This document shows, in pieces, positions 1-5,179 of a stretch of 6,091 bases of DNA. How positions within the stretch are numbered: the stretch's first letter is position 1; each line of letters starts with the position of its first letter. The stretch comes from an uncultured euryarchaeote. Lineage in GTDB: Archaea > Thermoplasmatota > Poseidoniia > Poseidoniales > Poseidoniaceae. The DNA lies in NCBI GenBank assembly GCA_937881505.1, contig CALGEM010000248.1:1-6091 (forward strand), read 5' to 3'. The position numbers and the translations under genes were made by a program. Under the pieces are notes generated by a model, which was not told where the DNA came from, did not search any database, and saw only the letters and a list, made by a program, of their open reading frames with translations.

Positions 1-34
1 TCAAACCAAGATAGGCCATGAGGTCCTCGCGCAT
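1..34 (-). CDS. Possible 5' end of a leftward gene, cut by the left edge
   Basis: Reading leftward from an ATG at position 34 gives MREDLMAYLGL, which runs off the window with no stop. The same frame is open a little upstream but has a stop about 30 bases before the ATG and no other usual start codon in between, so the ATG would be the start. A T-rich box (GTTTTGAA, 56-63 on the other strand) lies 22-29 bases before the ATG, the same spacing seen upstream of several other genes here. Eleven residues are too few to assign a family. The alternative is that this is simply non-coding upstream DNA of the glycosylase gene. Low confidence. Confidence 0.3.
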   Translation of the reverse strand, partial: MREDLMAYLGL

Positions 35-55
35 GGTGACGGCTTGAAGCGCGAG

Positions 56-63
56 TTCAAAAC
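56..63. promoter_or_regulatory. Candidate shared core promoter box between divergent starts
   Basis: The sequence TTCAAAAC lies 22-29 bases before the ATG of the glycosylase gene (85, +). Its reverse complement GTTTTGAA lies 22-29 bases before the possible leftward ATG at 34. No Shine-Dalgarno precedes the glycosylase ATG. The position fits a TATA-like element on leaderless archaeal transcripts, although the bases are not a textbook TATA box. Inference from spacing and recurrence only. Confidence 0.3.
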
Positions 64-84
64 CTCACCTCCTCAACCAGCGCC

Positions 85-696
85 ATGAGCACTCGAGCAC
101 CAACCTGGTGGGACGAGGCGCACGCCTTCCTGCTCAAGGACGCATTATTGGGCCCTGTGGTGGAGCAATTTGGTCCCGATGGCATGACGAGTCGGGATGA
201 CCTGTTTCAGACGCTGGTCCGCTCCATCGTCGGCCAACAAATCTCTGTGCTCGCAGCCGACGCCATCTGGGGCAGACTGGTGGAGCACCTCGGCGAGGTG
301 ACGCCCGATGCAGTTTTGGCCACCGACCAACCGAGCATCGCTGCGTGCGGCGTCACCCGGCCCAAAGCGAGTTACATCTACGGCCTTGCAGAAAACGCCA
401 CAGATCTTCTCGACCAGCCTTGGGAGGAGATGTCCGATGAGGGCATCATGAAGCATCTGGTGAAATTTAGGGGCATTGGACCTTGGACGGCAGAGATGCT
501 GCTGATGTTCCACTTCCTGCGCCCTGACGTGTTCAGTTTGGGCGATATTGGCTTGATTCGAGGAACCCAGCGGCTCGTGCCAGAGGCTGAAACAAAGGAA
601 CAGGTAGGTGAAATCGCCGAGCGCTGGCGACCCTACAGGACTGCTGCGGCATGGTACCTATGGCGCATCTTGGACCCAGTTCCCGTAGAATACTGA
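85..696 (+). CDS. DNA-3-methyladenine glycosylase II-like protein (HhH-GPD, AlkA type)
   Basis: This 203-residue protein belongs to the HhH-GPD base-excision glycosylases, which flip out alkylated bases (3-methyladenine and relatives) and cut the N-glycosidic bond. The whole protein is the catalytic domain. An N-terminal helical segment has the family's typical LVRSIVGQQIS stretch (about 44-54), followed by RPKASYIYGLA (92-102). The DNA-binding helix-hairpin-helix is at about 125-138 (LVKFRGIGPWTAEM). The Gly-Pro-Asp loop ends in SLGD, where Asp154 aligns with the catalytic aspartate of AlkA. The closing WRPYRTAAAWYLWR (181-194) is also typical. It lacks the extra N-terminal domain of the 282-residue E. 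coli AlkA, as many short homologues do. There is no Shine-Dalgarno before this ATG. The next gene follows after 16 bases and is probably co-transcribed. The family is clear; substrate range is inferred. Confidence 0.93.
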   Translation: MSTRAPTWWDEAHAFLLKDALLGPVVEQFGPDGMTSRDDLFQTLVRSIVGQQISVLAADAIWGRLVEHLGEVTPDAVLATDQPSIAACGVTRPKASYIYGLAENATDLLDQPWEEMSDEGIMKHLVKFRGIGPWTAEMLLMFHFLRPDVFSLGDIGLIRGTQRLVPEAETKEQVGEIAERWRPYRTAAAWYLWRILDPVPVEY

Positions 697-701
697 ACAG
701 C

Positions 702-707
702 GAAGGT
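702..707 (+). promoter_or_regulatory. Shine-Dalgarno-like site for the 713 start
   Basis: GAAGGT, one mismatch from GGAGGT, ends five bases before the ATG at 713. It favours that start over the in-frame ATG at 737, which has no such motif at the right distance. Confidence 0.45.
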
Positions 708-712
708 TTGAC

Positions 713-1660
713 ATGAAGTCACATGCTGGTTTTGGCATGGCCGAGAATCCCTACTCGCCAAGCAAGCCCGCCAAGACGCTCGCTGAACGACTTGGTTCAA
801 CCGGCAACAAAATTGCCGAATTGTCAAAGCAGGCCGCCAGCGCCACCAAAGAGGCGATGTCCAAAGTAGCAGATGCTGGAAAAGGTGCAGCTGCCAAAAC
901 ATCACAAGCCGTTTCCGAAGCGAAAGAATCCCGAAGGGAAAAGAAAGAGGAAAAATTGACGCAAAAAATTGAGGAAACTCGAGCGGAACTCAAACAAGAC
1001 GGACACATTGAACTGGCTCCTGCCATGATTACCTTGCCTGAATTTGAAGAGGAACGCATGGCGTTGATGGCAGAGGAGCACGATATTCTCGTGGACTTGG
1101 TGGACCACATGCACGCACTCTCAGAACGTGTTGACCAACTTGAGCAAACTTACCGTGCGCTTGCCATCGAGGAGAAATCCAAGTTGGCCGAGGCATCTCA
1201 GGAGGCTTCGGAAGACTCACCTGCAACCACATCCCAAGGAATGACCTCCGCCCTTAGCCTCCTCGGGGCTTCAATGGTGTGGGTGGTTTTACTCACGGGT
1301 ATTGACCGATATTTGGCCTCAAATGAAGTGATGTTGTTCTCAAGTTATCCTGCAGAAATACCTGTGTGGGGCGTTGGTGCTGGCTCTTGGGTCATGTTTG
1401 TCATTCACCAAATCGGAAAGGCTGCACCGTTCCTCCGCGTTTCCACTCCAATGCTCATTCAAACAGGCCTCGCGGTTGGAATCACGACCGTAATGGCACT
1501 CCTGCTCTCAGACAACACCATCTCCACGATGTCAAGCGTTTGGACATGGGGCACAGCCATCGCTGTGGCCGTGTTGTTCTCATCGAGCCTGGTGGCAAGC
1601 GCTTGGCGAAACACGAGGAAGGTGTTGACGCCAAACGAGGAAATCGAGCTTATCGATTGA
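713..1660 (+). CDS. Uncharacterised membrane protein with amphipathic/coiled-coil N-terminal half
   Basis: I do not recognise a family for this 315-residue protein. Residues about 20-75 are rich in Ala, Lys, Glu and Ser and lack Pro (AERLGSTGNKIAEL, then repeated Ala/Lys-rich turns), resembling the amphipathic helices of LEA or phasin-like proteins. Residues 70-95 are highly charged, and 110-165 is a probable coiled coil (EEHDILVDLVDHMHALSERV). After a Ser/Thr-rich hinge (166-178) come about four hydrophobic segments: 179-197, 217-236, 246-265 and 276-297. The last is followed by the basic stop-transfer-like WRNTRK. There is no signal peptide, so the long N-terminal half is probably cytoplasmic. 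Met9 (position 737, MAENPYSPS) is an alternative start. The gene lies 16 bases behind the glycosylase and overlaps the dehydrogenase's 3' end by 11 bases, tail to tail. A role in membrane-associated scaffolding is only a guess. Confidence 0.8.
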   Translation: MKSHAGFGMAENPYSPSKPAKTLAERLGSTGNKIAELSKQAASATKEAMSKVADAGKGAAAKTSQAVSEAKESRREKKEEKLTQKIEETRAELKQDGHIELAPAMITLPEFEEERMALMAEEHDILVDLVDHMHALSERVDQLEQTYRALAIEEKSKLAEASQEASEDSPATTSQGMTSALSLLGASMVWVVLLTGIDRYLASNEVMLFSSYPAEIPVWGVGAGSWVMFVIHQIGKAAPFLRVSTPMLIQTGLAVGITTVMALLLSDNTISTMSSVWTWGTAIAVAVLFSSSLVASAWRNTRKVLTPNEEIELID

Positions 1661-2852
1661 TGGCTTCACCGTCTTTGAACAAGTCTCGAGTGATGTTCTT
1701 CTGGTGAGACTCAAGGGTGCCGCCGCCGATTTCAAGCAACTTGGCGTCGCGCCACAAGCGCTCAACGTGGTATTCTCCGACATAGCCGTAGCCACCCATC
1801 ACCTGCATGGCGGCGTCGGCGATCTCCTTGGCCGCCGTGGTGGCAAAGAGTTTGACACCGTCGGAATCAAGTCGCTGGCCAGCCGTTCCAATGGTCAGGT
1901 TGTTGGCCGTGTCGTAGATGTAAGCACGCATGGCTCGGTACTTGGCCCAACTCTCACCGATGTAGCGTTGGATTTGACCAAAGTCACGAATGGCTGAACC
2001 GAAAGCGGTTCGGTCGGTGGCGTAGCGGTTCATTTCCTCAAGTGCTCGGCGTCCAATACCAAGGGCCATGCCGGCCAAGGTCAAGCGTTCAAGTTCGAGG
2101 TTGCCCATCATGTGGAGAAGGGATTCACCCACGCCACCCACGAGGTTTTCTGCGGGGACAATGCAGTCGTCAAACACCAATTCGGCGGTGTTGGAGGCGC
2201 GCATACCGGTCTTGTCGTAGATTTTCTGACCCACGCTGTAGCCGGGCATGCCGGCTTCGACAAGGAAGGTGGACATCTGGACACGGCCACGTTCATCCTC
2301 ACCTGTTCGTGCATAGACCCAAACGACATCAGCAGGGGTGCCTTCCTCGTCAATGCAGCCGTTGGTGATCCACATTTTTCGACCGTTGAGCACCCACGAG
2401 CCGTCATCCCGTTGCACGGCAGACGTGGAGAGGCCAAGGACGTCCGTACCGGCATCGGGTTCCGACATGGCCATGGCACCAATCCATTCCCCAGAGCAGA
2501 CTTTGGGCAAAATTCGGGCCTTTTGCTCCTCATTACCGTTGTAGGCGAGGTTGTTGACAAAGAGCATGGAGTGCGCCAAGTAAGCAAGTGCAAACCCTGG
2601 GTCGGAGGCGGACAATTCCTCGTGCACAAGCGTACACGCCACAGCGTCCAATCCTGCCCCCCCATATTCTTCGGGTGCACTGATGCCTAGGAGGCCAAGT
2701 TCGCCCATGCTGCGCAAGAGTTCGAGGTTGAATTTCTCCTCACGGTCGTATTCCAAGGCTTGGGGTTCAACGTATTCTTGCGTCCATTCTCGCACCATTT
2801 CACGAAGCATCACGTGTTCTTCGCTGGGGTTGGCGATGTCCATGTTGGCCAT
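1650..2852 (-). CDS. Acyl-CoA dehydrogenase, isovaleryl-/long-chain type active site
   Basis: This 400-residue flavoenzyme, full length for the family, oxidises an acyl-CoA to the trans-2-enoyl-CoA and passes electrons to electron-transfer flavoprotein. In order it has the helical N-terminal domain (about 10-122), the beta domain with the flavin and substrate motifs AMSEPDAGTD (128-137) and KMWITNG (159-165), and the C-terminal helical domain (about 245-390) with QVMGGYGYVGEY and LWRDAKLLEIGGGT. The base found in medium-chain enzymes, the Glu just before the Gly-Thr, is Gly377 here. Instead Glu255 in LELERLTLAG matches the helix-G glutamate of isovaleryl-CoA (and long-chain) dehydrogenases. 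That suggests a branched or longer acyl substrate, isovaleryl-CoA being the better sequence match. No Shine-Dalgarno precedes the ATG; a TCAAAAG box lies 22-28 bases upstream. Met4 (position 2843) is a possible alternative start. Family certain, substrate inferred. Confidence 0.96.
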   Translation of the reverse strand: MANMDIANPSEEHVMLREMVREWTQEYVEPQALEYDREEKFNLELLRSMGELGLLGISAPEEYGGAGLDAVACTLVHEELSASDPGFALAYLAHSMLFVNNLAYNGNEEQKARILPKVCSGEWIGAMAMSEPDAGTDVLGLSTSAVQRDDGSWVLNGRKMWITNGCIDEEGTPADVVWVYARTGEDERGRVQMSTFLVEAGMPGYSVGQKIYDKTGMRASNTAELVFDDCIVPAENLVGGVGESLLHMMGNLELERLTLAGMALGIGRRALEEMNRYATDRTAFGSAIRDFGQIQRYIGESWAKYRAMRAYIYDTANNLTIGTAGQRLDSDGVKLFATTAAKEIADAAMQVMGGYGYVGEYHVERLWRDAKLLEIGGGTLESHQKNITRDLFKDGEAINR

Positions 2853-2873
2853 GCCATGCCGTTGATACGGTGG

Positions 2874-2880
2874 CTTTTGA
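2874..2880 (-). promoter_or_regulatory. Candidate core promoter box for the acyl-CoA dehydrogenase
   Basis: On the minus strand TCAAAAG lies 22-28 bases before the ATG at 2852, within the 64-base gap behind the zinc-ribbon gene. The ATG has no Shine-Dalgarno. The box resembles the TTCAAAAC element before the glycosylase in both sequence and distance, suggesting the dehydrogenase has its own, possibly leaderless, transcript. Confidence 0.3.
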
Positions 2881-2916
2881 CCTTTGGCGCACGCTCACCC
2901 CAGCGGGAGGAATGAC

Positions 2917-3108
2917 TCACTCTTCGGAGCTATCGCCATCGGCGAGCATTTCGTCTCTGAAGGCCCTGTAGTCTGCCTCGTTATCGAACTCGAGCGGAAT
3001 CACCATGCGTTCGCCACAGTCCTGGCATTCGTACTGCTGCCCGACCATGAAGCCCATGTAGGGATAGACACGGATGCCGTAGCAGGCGATGCAGACTCGG
3101 AAGGACAT
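2917..3108 (-). CDS. Small four-cysteine zinc-ribbon-like protein
   Basis: This is a 63-residue protein with two CxxC pairs, Cys6/Cys9 (VCIACYG) and Cys28/Cys31 (YECQDCGER), 18 residues apart. That is the layout of a zinc ribbon binding one zinc ion, with a hydrophobic and aromatic strand region between the knuckles (YPYMGFMVGQQY). The C-terminal third is acidic and helical (FDNEADYRAFRDEMLADGDSSEE at 41-63 contains eleven Asp/Glu residues, shown here in part). I chose Met at 3108 because the longer frame to 3183 would be read out of the EF-hand gene's coding sequence, and a GGACGTG motif sits five bases before 3108. It follows the EF-hand gene by 16 bases and is probably co-transcribed with it. 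Such small ribbons often mediate nucleic-acid or protein contacts. The specific function is unknown. Confidence 0.8.
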   Translation of the reverse strand: MSFRVCIACYGIRVYPYMGFMVGQQYECQDCGERMVIPLEFDNEADYRAFRDEMLADGDSSEE

Positions 3109-3113
3109 GCGCA

Positions 3114-3120
3114 CACGTCC
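3114..3120 (-). promoter_or_regulatory. Shine-Dalgarno-like site for the zinc-ribbon gene
   Basis: On the minus strand GGACGTG, one mismatch from GGAGGTG, ends five bases before the ATG at 3108. It supports the 63-residue start and translation from a shared transcript with the EF-hand gene. Confidence 0.4.
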
Positions 3121-3124
3121 AACT

Positions 3125-3400
3125 TCATTCTTCTTCGGAGAGGGCCTTGCGAAGTTCATCCAAACCGATTCGGTGGTCTTCATTCACGTCAAGGGACTTG
3201 ATGATGACGGAAATTTGAGCCGGCGACAGAATGTCGCCAACCATGTCTCGAATGCCGTGGTGAAGTTCGGGTCCGTTGATGGTGCCGTCGCTGTCGGCGT
3301 CAAAGGCTGCAAACATGTCATCAACGGACATACCTTTCTCATTCAGGGCTTCTGCAAGTTTGCTCATGGCTTCTTCTGCACTCCACGTGTCGTCGCTCAT
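3125..3400 (-). CDS. Two-EF-hand calcium-binding protein
   Basis: This 91-residue protein carries a pair of EF-hands. Loop 1 is residues 34-45 (DADSDGTINGPE) with Asp at positions 1, 3 and 5, Gly at 6, Ile at 8 and Glu at 12, a complete consensus that should bind calcium. Loop 2 is residues 71-82 (DVNEDHRIGLDE), which keeps Asp1, Asn3, Asp5, Ile8 and Glu12 but has His in place of the usual Gly6, so its affinity may be lower. A short N-terminal helix (7-22) precedes the pair. There is no signal peptide, so it is probably cytoplasmic. I chose Met at 3400 because the upstream in-frame extension to 3556 runs across the start of the divergent HEAT-repeat gene and is not EF-hand-like. The zinc-ribbon gene follows after 16 bases. 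It could be a calcium sensor or buffer; the partner is unknown. Confidence 0.88.
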   Translation of the reverse strand: MSDDTWSAEEAMSKLAEALNEKGMSVDDMFAAFDADSDGTINGPELHHGIRDMVGDILSPAQISVIIKSLDVNEDHRIGLDELRKALSEEE

Positions 3401-3423
3401 GAGGTGGGGTTTGCATCGGCCTC

Positions 3424-3429
3424 CTAAAT
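3424..3429 (-). promoter_or_regulatory. Candidate TATA-like box for the EF-hand gene
   Basis: On the minus strand ATTTAG lies 24-29 bases before the ATG at 3400. An AGGAGG follows it but ends 19 bases before the ATG, too far for a normal ribosome binding site. The box position fits a leaderless start. Inference from spacing. Confidence 0.3.
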
Positions 3430-3444
3430 CGTTTGCACGCGATT

Positions 3445-3453
3445 CTTTTTGAA
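3445..3453 (+). promoter_or_regulatory. Candidate core promoter box for the HEAT-repeat gene
   Basis: CTTTTTGAA lies 21-29 bases before the ATG at 3474 and is the most A/T-rich stretch in the divergent gap. No Shine-Dalgarno precedes that ATG. If real, the transcript would start at or near 3474. Confidence 0.3.
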
Positions 3454-3473
3454 GCGTTGACCGGCATAAGTTC

Positions 3474-4823
3474 ATGATGGATGGAAGTATGCCGGCAAAA
3501 GAACCACTCATGGCAAAGAAATACATCGCCCGAGATCCGCGCACTGGCAAGCCCATTCAAACGGGCCAAACCTTCACTGCGGACGCCTCATACGAGCCTG
3601 CCCAAGGCCCGTGGTGTGCTTTGCATCCTTCCGATATCATGTCGCTTTCCGAAGGCACCTTGGCTCAACGAGATGTTCGGTGGAAAAACAAAACCCTGAC
3701 CATGACGAGGAAGAACGGAATTCGGGCACTCAGTCATGTCCCTCAAAACATGGTCATGCCCGCTCACAAAATGCTCTTGGCGGCCTTTGAGGACGAAGAC
3801 CCGCAAATCCGCATCGCCGCCCTTGAGGTACTCCCGGAATTTGCGGTCCGACGCTCCAACGAACTCTTTGACTGGCTTTCTGTCCTCCTCGATGACGAGG
3901 ACCCAAGCGTGCAAAAAGCCGCCAGCGCCTCCCTCGCTCGGGCAGCACCGACCTTCCCCTCGGGTGTGCACTCATCCCTGGAGAACGAATTGCGCCATCC
4001 CGACAAACAACGAAGAGCCACGGCCTGGAAAGGATTGGAAGCGTTGACGAAAACATGGCCCGATGTTGTGGCCGACCATGTTGACACGCTTCTGCTCGAG
4101 CCCGAGGTGGAACTTCGACGGCGTGCAGCCAAGATGATCAACGCCATCGTCTCAAGAAAGACCTCGGCCGTGTGGGATTTGGTGTCATGGGGACTCAACG
4201 ACGCAGATGCTCAAGTTCGAAAAACGGTCGCAAAATCACTGCCTCGTTTGGCCAAGCAAGACGTACGCATGGGTACCATGTTCGCAGAACGTGCCATCGC
4301 TGACCCCGACCCAGATGTTCGACTGTCGGCCATCAAGACGATTGAGAAGCTCAACCGAGGCCACGGCCGAGCACGTGATTTGATTCTCGCCGGTGCTCGG
4401 TCAAGCGATGTACGGGTGCGACGTGCCTGTGTCAGCCTTCTGCCGAAGTTGATGGATGAAGCCGAACTTCGTGCGCTGGTCGACGACCTCCTGAAGACGG
4501 AGACGGACGCAGGCCTCGTGGAGAAACTGATGCAATATCGCTTCGATGCCATGTTGGAAGGAACGGAAGAAGAGAAGAACGCCGCCCTCTCACCGGCCTT
4601 GCCTGTACCCGATATCGACAAGGAGGTTCTGATGGCCCAAGGAAAACGAGTTGGCATGGCGCCGTCCCCGCCTCAAGCCGGCAAGGAACGACCTGCTGAG
4701 CCGGCGCCCGAACCGCCAACGACCACCCCCTCTCAGCCATCCCGTCCAACGCAAGACGAATTGATGGGTTACCACGACGATGACGATGATTTCCCTCCCG
4801 ATGAGGACGAGCCGTACTTTTGA
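3474..4823 (+). CDS. HEAT-repeat scaffold-like protein with acidic tail
   Basis: This 449-residue protein has three parts. Residues about 13-95 form an N-terminal region I do not recognise (YIARDPRTGKPIQTG, GPWCALHPSDIMSLSEGTL). Residues about 96-365 are a run of roughly six or seven HEAT-type helical repeats. Each has the (D/E)xDxxVR-xxA-xxxL signature: DEDPQIRIAALEVL (107-120), DEDPSVQKAASASL (141-154), EVELRRRAAKMI (211-222), DADAQVRKTVAKSL (243-256), DPDPDVRLSAIKTI (277-290) and SSDVRVRRACVSLL (310-323). Residues 396-427 are a Pro-rich flexible linker, and the end is intensely acidic with five Asp at 435-439 and more Asp/Glu to 446. HEAT arrays usually serve as protein-protein scaffolds; the partner is unknown. 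There is no signal peptide or membrane segment. Met13 (position 3510, MAKKYIARDP) is a plausible alternative start. The gene diverges from the EF-hand gene. Confidence 0.88.
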   Translation: MMDGSMPAKEPLMAKKYIARDPRTGKPIQTGQTFTADASYEPAQGPWCALHPSDIMSLSEGTLAQRDVRWKNKTLTMTRKNGIRALSHVPQNMVMPAHKMLLAAFEDEDPQIRIAALEVLPEFAVRRSNELFDWLSVLLDDEDPSVQKAASASLARAAPTFPSGVHSSLENELRHPDKQRRATAWKGLEALTKTWPDVVADHVDTLLLEPEVELRRRAAKMINAIVSRKTSAVWDLVSWGLNDADAQVRKTVAKSLPRLAKQDVRMGTMFAERAIADPDPDVRLSAIKTIEKLNRGHGRARDLILAGARSSDVRVRRACVSLLPKLMDEAELRALVDDLLKTETDAGLVEKLMQYRFDAMLEGTEEEKNAALSPALPVPDIDKEVLMAQGKRVGMAPSPPQAGKERPAEPAPEPPTTTPSQPSRPTQDELMGYHDDDDDFPPDEDEPYF

Positions 4824-4882
4824 GGCAGGCAAGAGCCGTGCAACACCGTTAAGAACAGGTGGACGGTCGGCAAGTCGCTGAA

Positions 4883-4888
4883 GAGGTG
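4883..4888 (+). promoter_or_regulatory. Shine-Dalgarno site for the 4895 start
   Basis: GAGGTG ends six bases before the ATG at 4895, a good match and spacing. It decides that ATG over the in-frame GTG at 4859. Confidence 0.6.
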
Positions 4889-4894
4889 TATGAT

Positions 4895-5113
4895 ATGGAC
4901 GATGACATGCCATTCAACGACAAAGCACAACAGTTTGACCGATTGTGGGACGGCATCACGCCCAAAGGCGTGAACCGCTCAAAGGCACTCAAATTCCGTC
5001 AATACATCCTTGAGCATGTTCGACAAATGCGTCGTCCACTCAACCGCGAAAACGCTCGCCGGTACTGGATGGGCGAACTTCAGAAGGAAATCGCCGACCG
5101 CGAAAACTTCTGA
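4895..5113 (+). CDS. Small uncharacterised basic helical protein
   Basis: I do not recognise this 72-residue protein. It opens with an acidic stretch (MDDDMPFNDK) and continues as predicted helices rich in Arg, Lys and aromatic residues (QQFDRLWDGI; SKALKFRQYILEHVRQMRRP; ENARRYWMGELQKEI). It has no cysteine, membrane segment or signal peptide. The start is set by a GAGGTG six bases upstream. A GTG at 4859 would add 12 residues but lacks comparable support. It lies 71 bases behind the HEAT-repeat gene and 66 before the helicase, all on the same strand. The basic helical part would suit nucleic-acid or protein binding, but that is inference. Confidence 0.7.
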   Translation: MDDDMPFNDKAQQFDRLWDGITPKGVNRSKALKFRQYILEHVRQMRRPLNRENARRYWMGELQKEIADRENF

Positions 5114-5132
5114 TGACCCTGTGGAGGCCGCC

Positions 5133-5167
5133 TCGTCTCGGTGGCCAATGAAGAACACTTGAGACGA
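5133..5167 (+). repeat. Short inverted repeat upstream of the helicase start
   Basis: TCGTCTC (5133-5139) and GAGACGA (5161-5167) are perfect 7-base complements with a 21-base loop, extendable inward by two G-U pairs in RNA. A second GAGAC at 5173-5177 overlaps the helicase's Shine-Dalgarno and could pair with the same left arm instead. There is no T-run after the stem, so it does not look like a terminator. Its occurrence could be chance. Confidence 0.3.
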
Positions 5168-5169
5168 AC

Positions 5170-5175
5170 GGTGAG
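5170..5175 (+). promoter_or_regulatory. Shine-Dalgarno site for the helicase
   Basis: GGTGAG, complementary to part of the 16S 3' end, stops four bases before the ATG at 5180. Confidence 0.45.
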
Positions 5176-5179
5176 ACCG

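Noticed and set aside
2..88. Open plus-strand frame ending in an ATGA overlap with the glycosylase start
   Set aside because: Only 28 codons are visible, the residues are Pro/Gly/His-rich and show no recognisable pattern, so the coupling could be chance; the leftward reading looked slightly more coding-like.
2112..2690. 192-codon open frame on the plus strand within the dehydrogenase gene
   Set aside because: It is antisense to a certain, conserved coding sequence and resembles no protein; a shadow frame.
2917..3183. Longer 88-residue version of the zinc-ribbon protein starting at 3183
   Set aside because: Its first 25 residues are read out of frame from the end of the EF-hand gene, and a Shine-Dalgarno-like motif supports Met at 3108.
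3416..3424. AGGAGG followed closely by an ATG on the minus strand, near 3414
   Set aside because: That ATG opens a frame without recognisable content that runs antisense and out of frame to the EF-hand gene; the spacing of three bases is also short.
3125..3556. 143-residue version of the EF-hand protein starting at 3556
   Set aside because: The extra 52 residues cross the start of the divergent HEAT gene and show no domain; Met at 3400 has a box at the right distance.
4211..4657. 148-codon Ser/Arg-rich open frame on the minus strand
   Set aside because: Antisense to the HEAT repeats, with composition typical of a reversed coding frame.
4859..4894. GTG start adding 12 residues to the small basic protein
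   Set aside because: The ATG at 4895 has a well-placed GAGGTG, which lies inside this extension.
4824..4894. Possible terminator or promoter in the gap after the HEAT gene
   Set aside because: I found no T-tract, stable stem or A/T-rich box at the usual distance.
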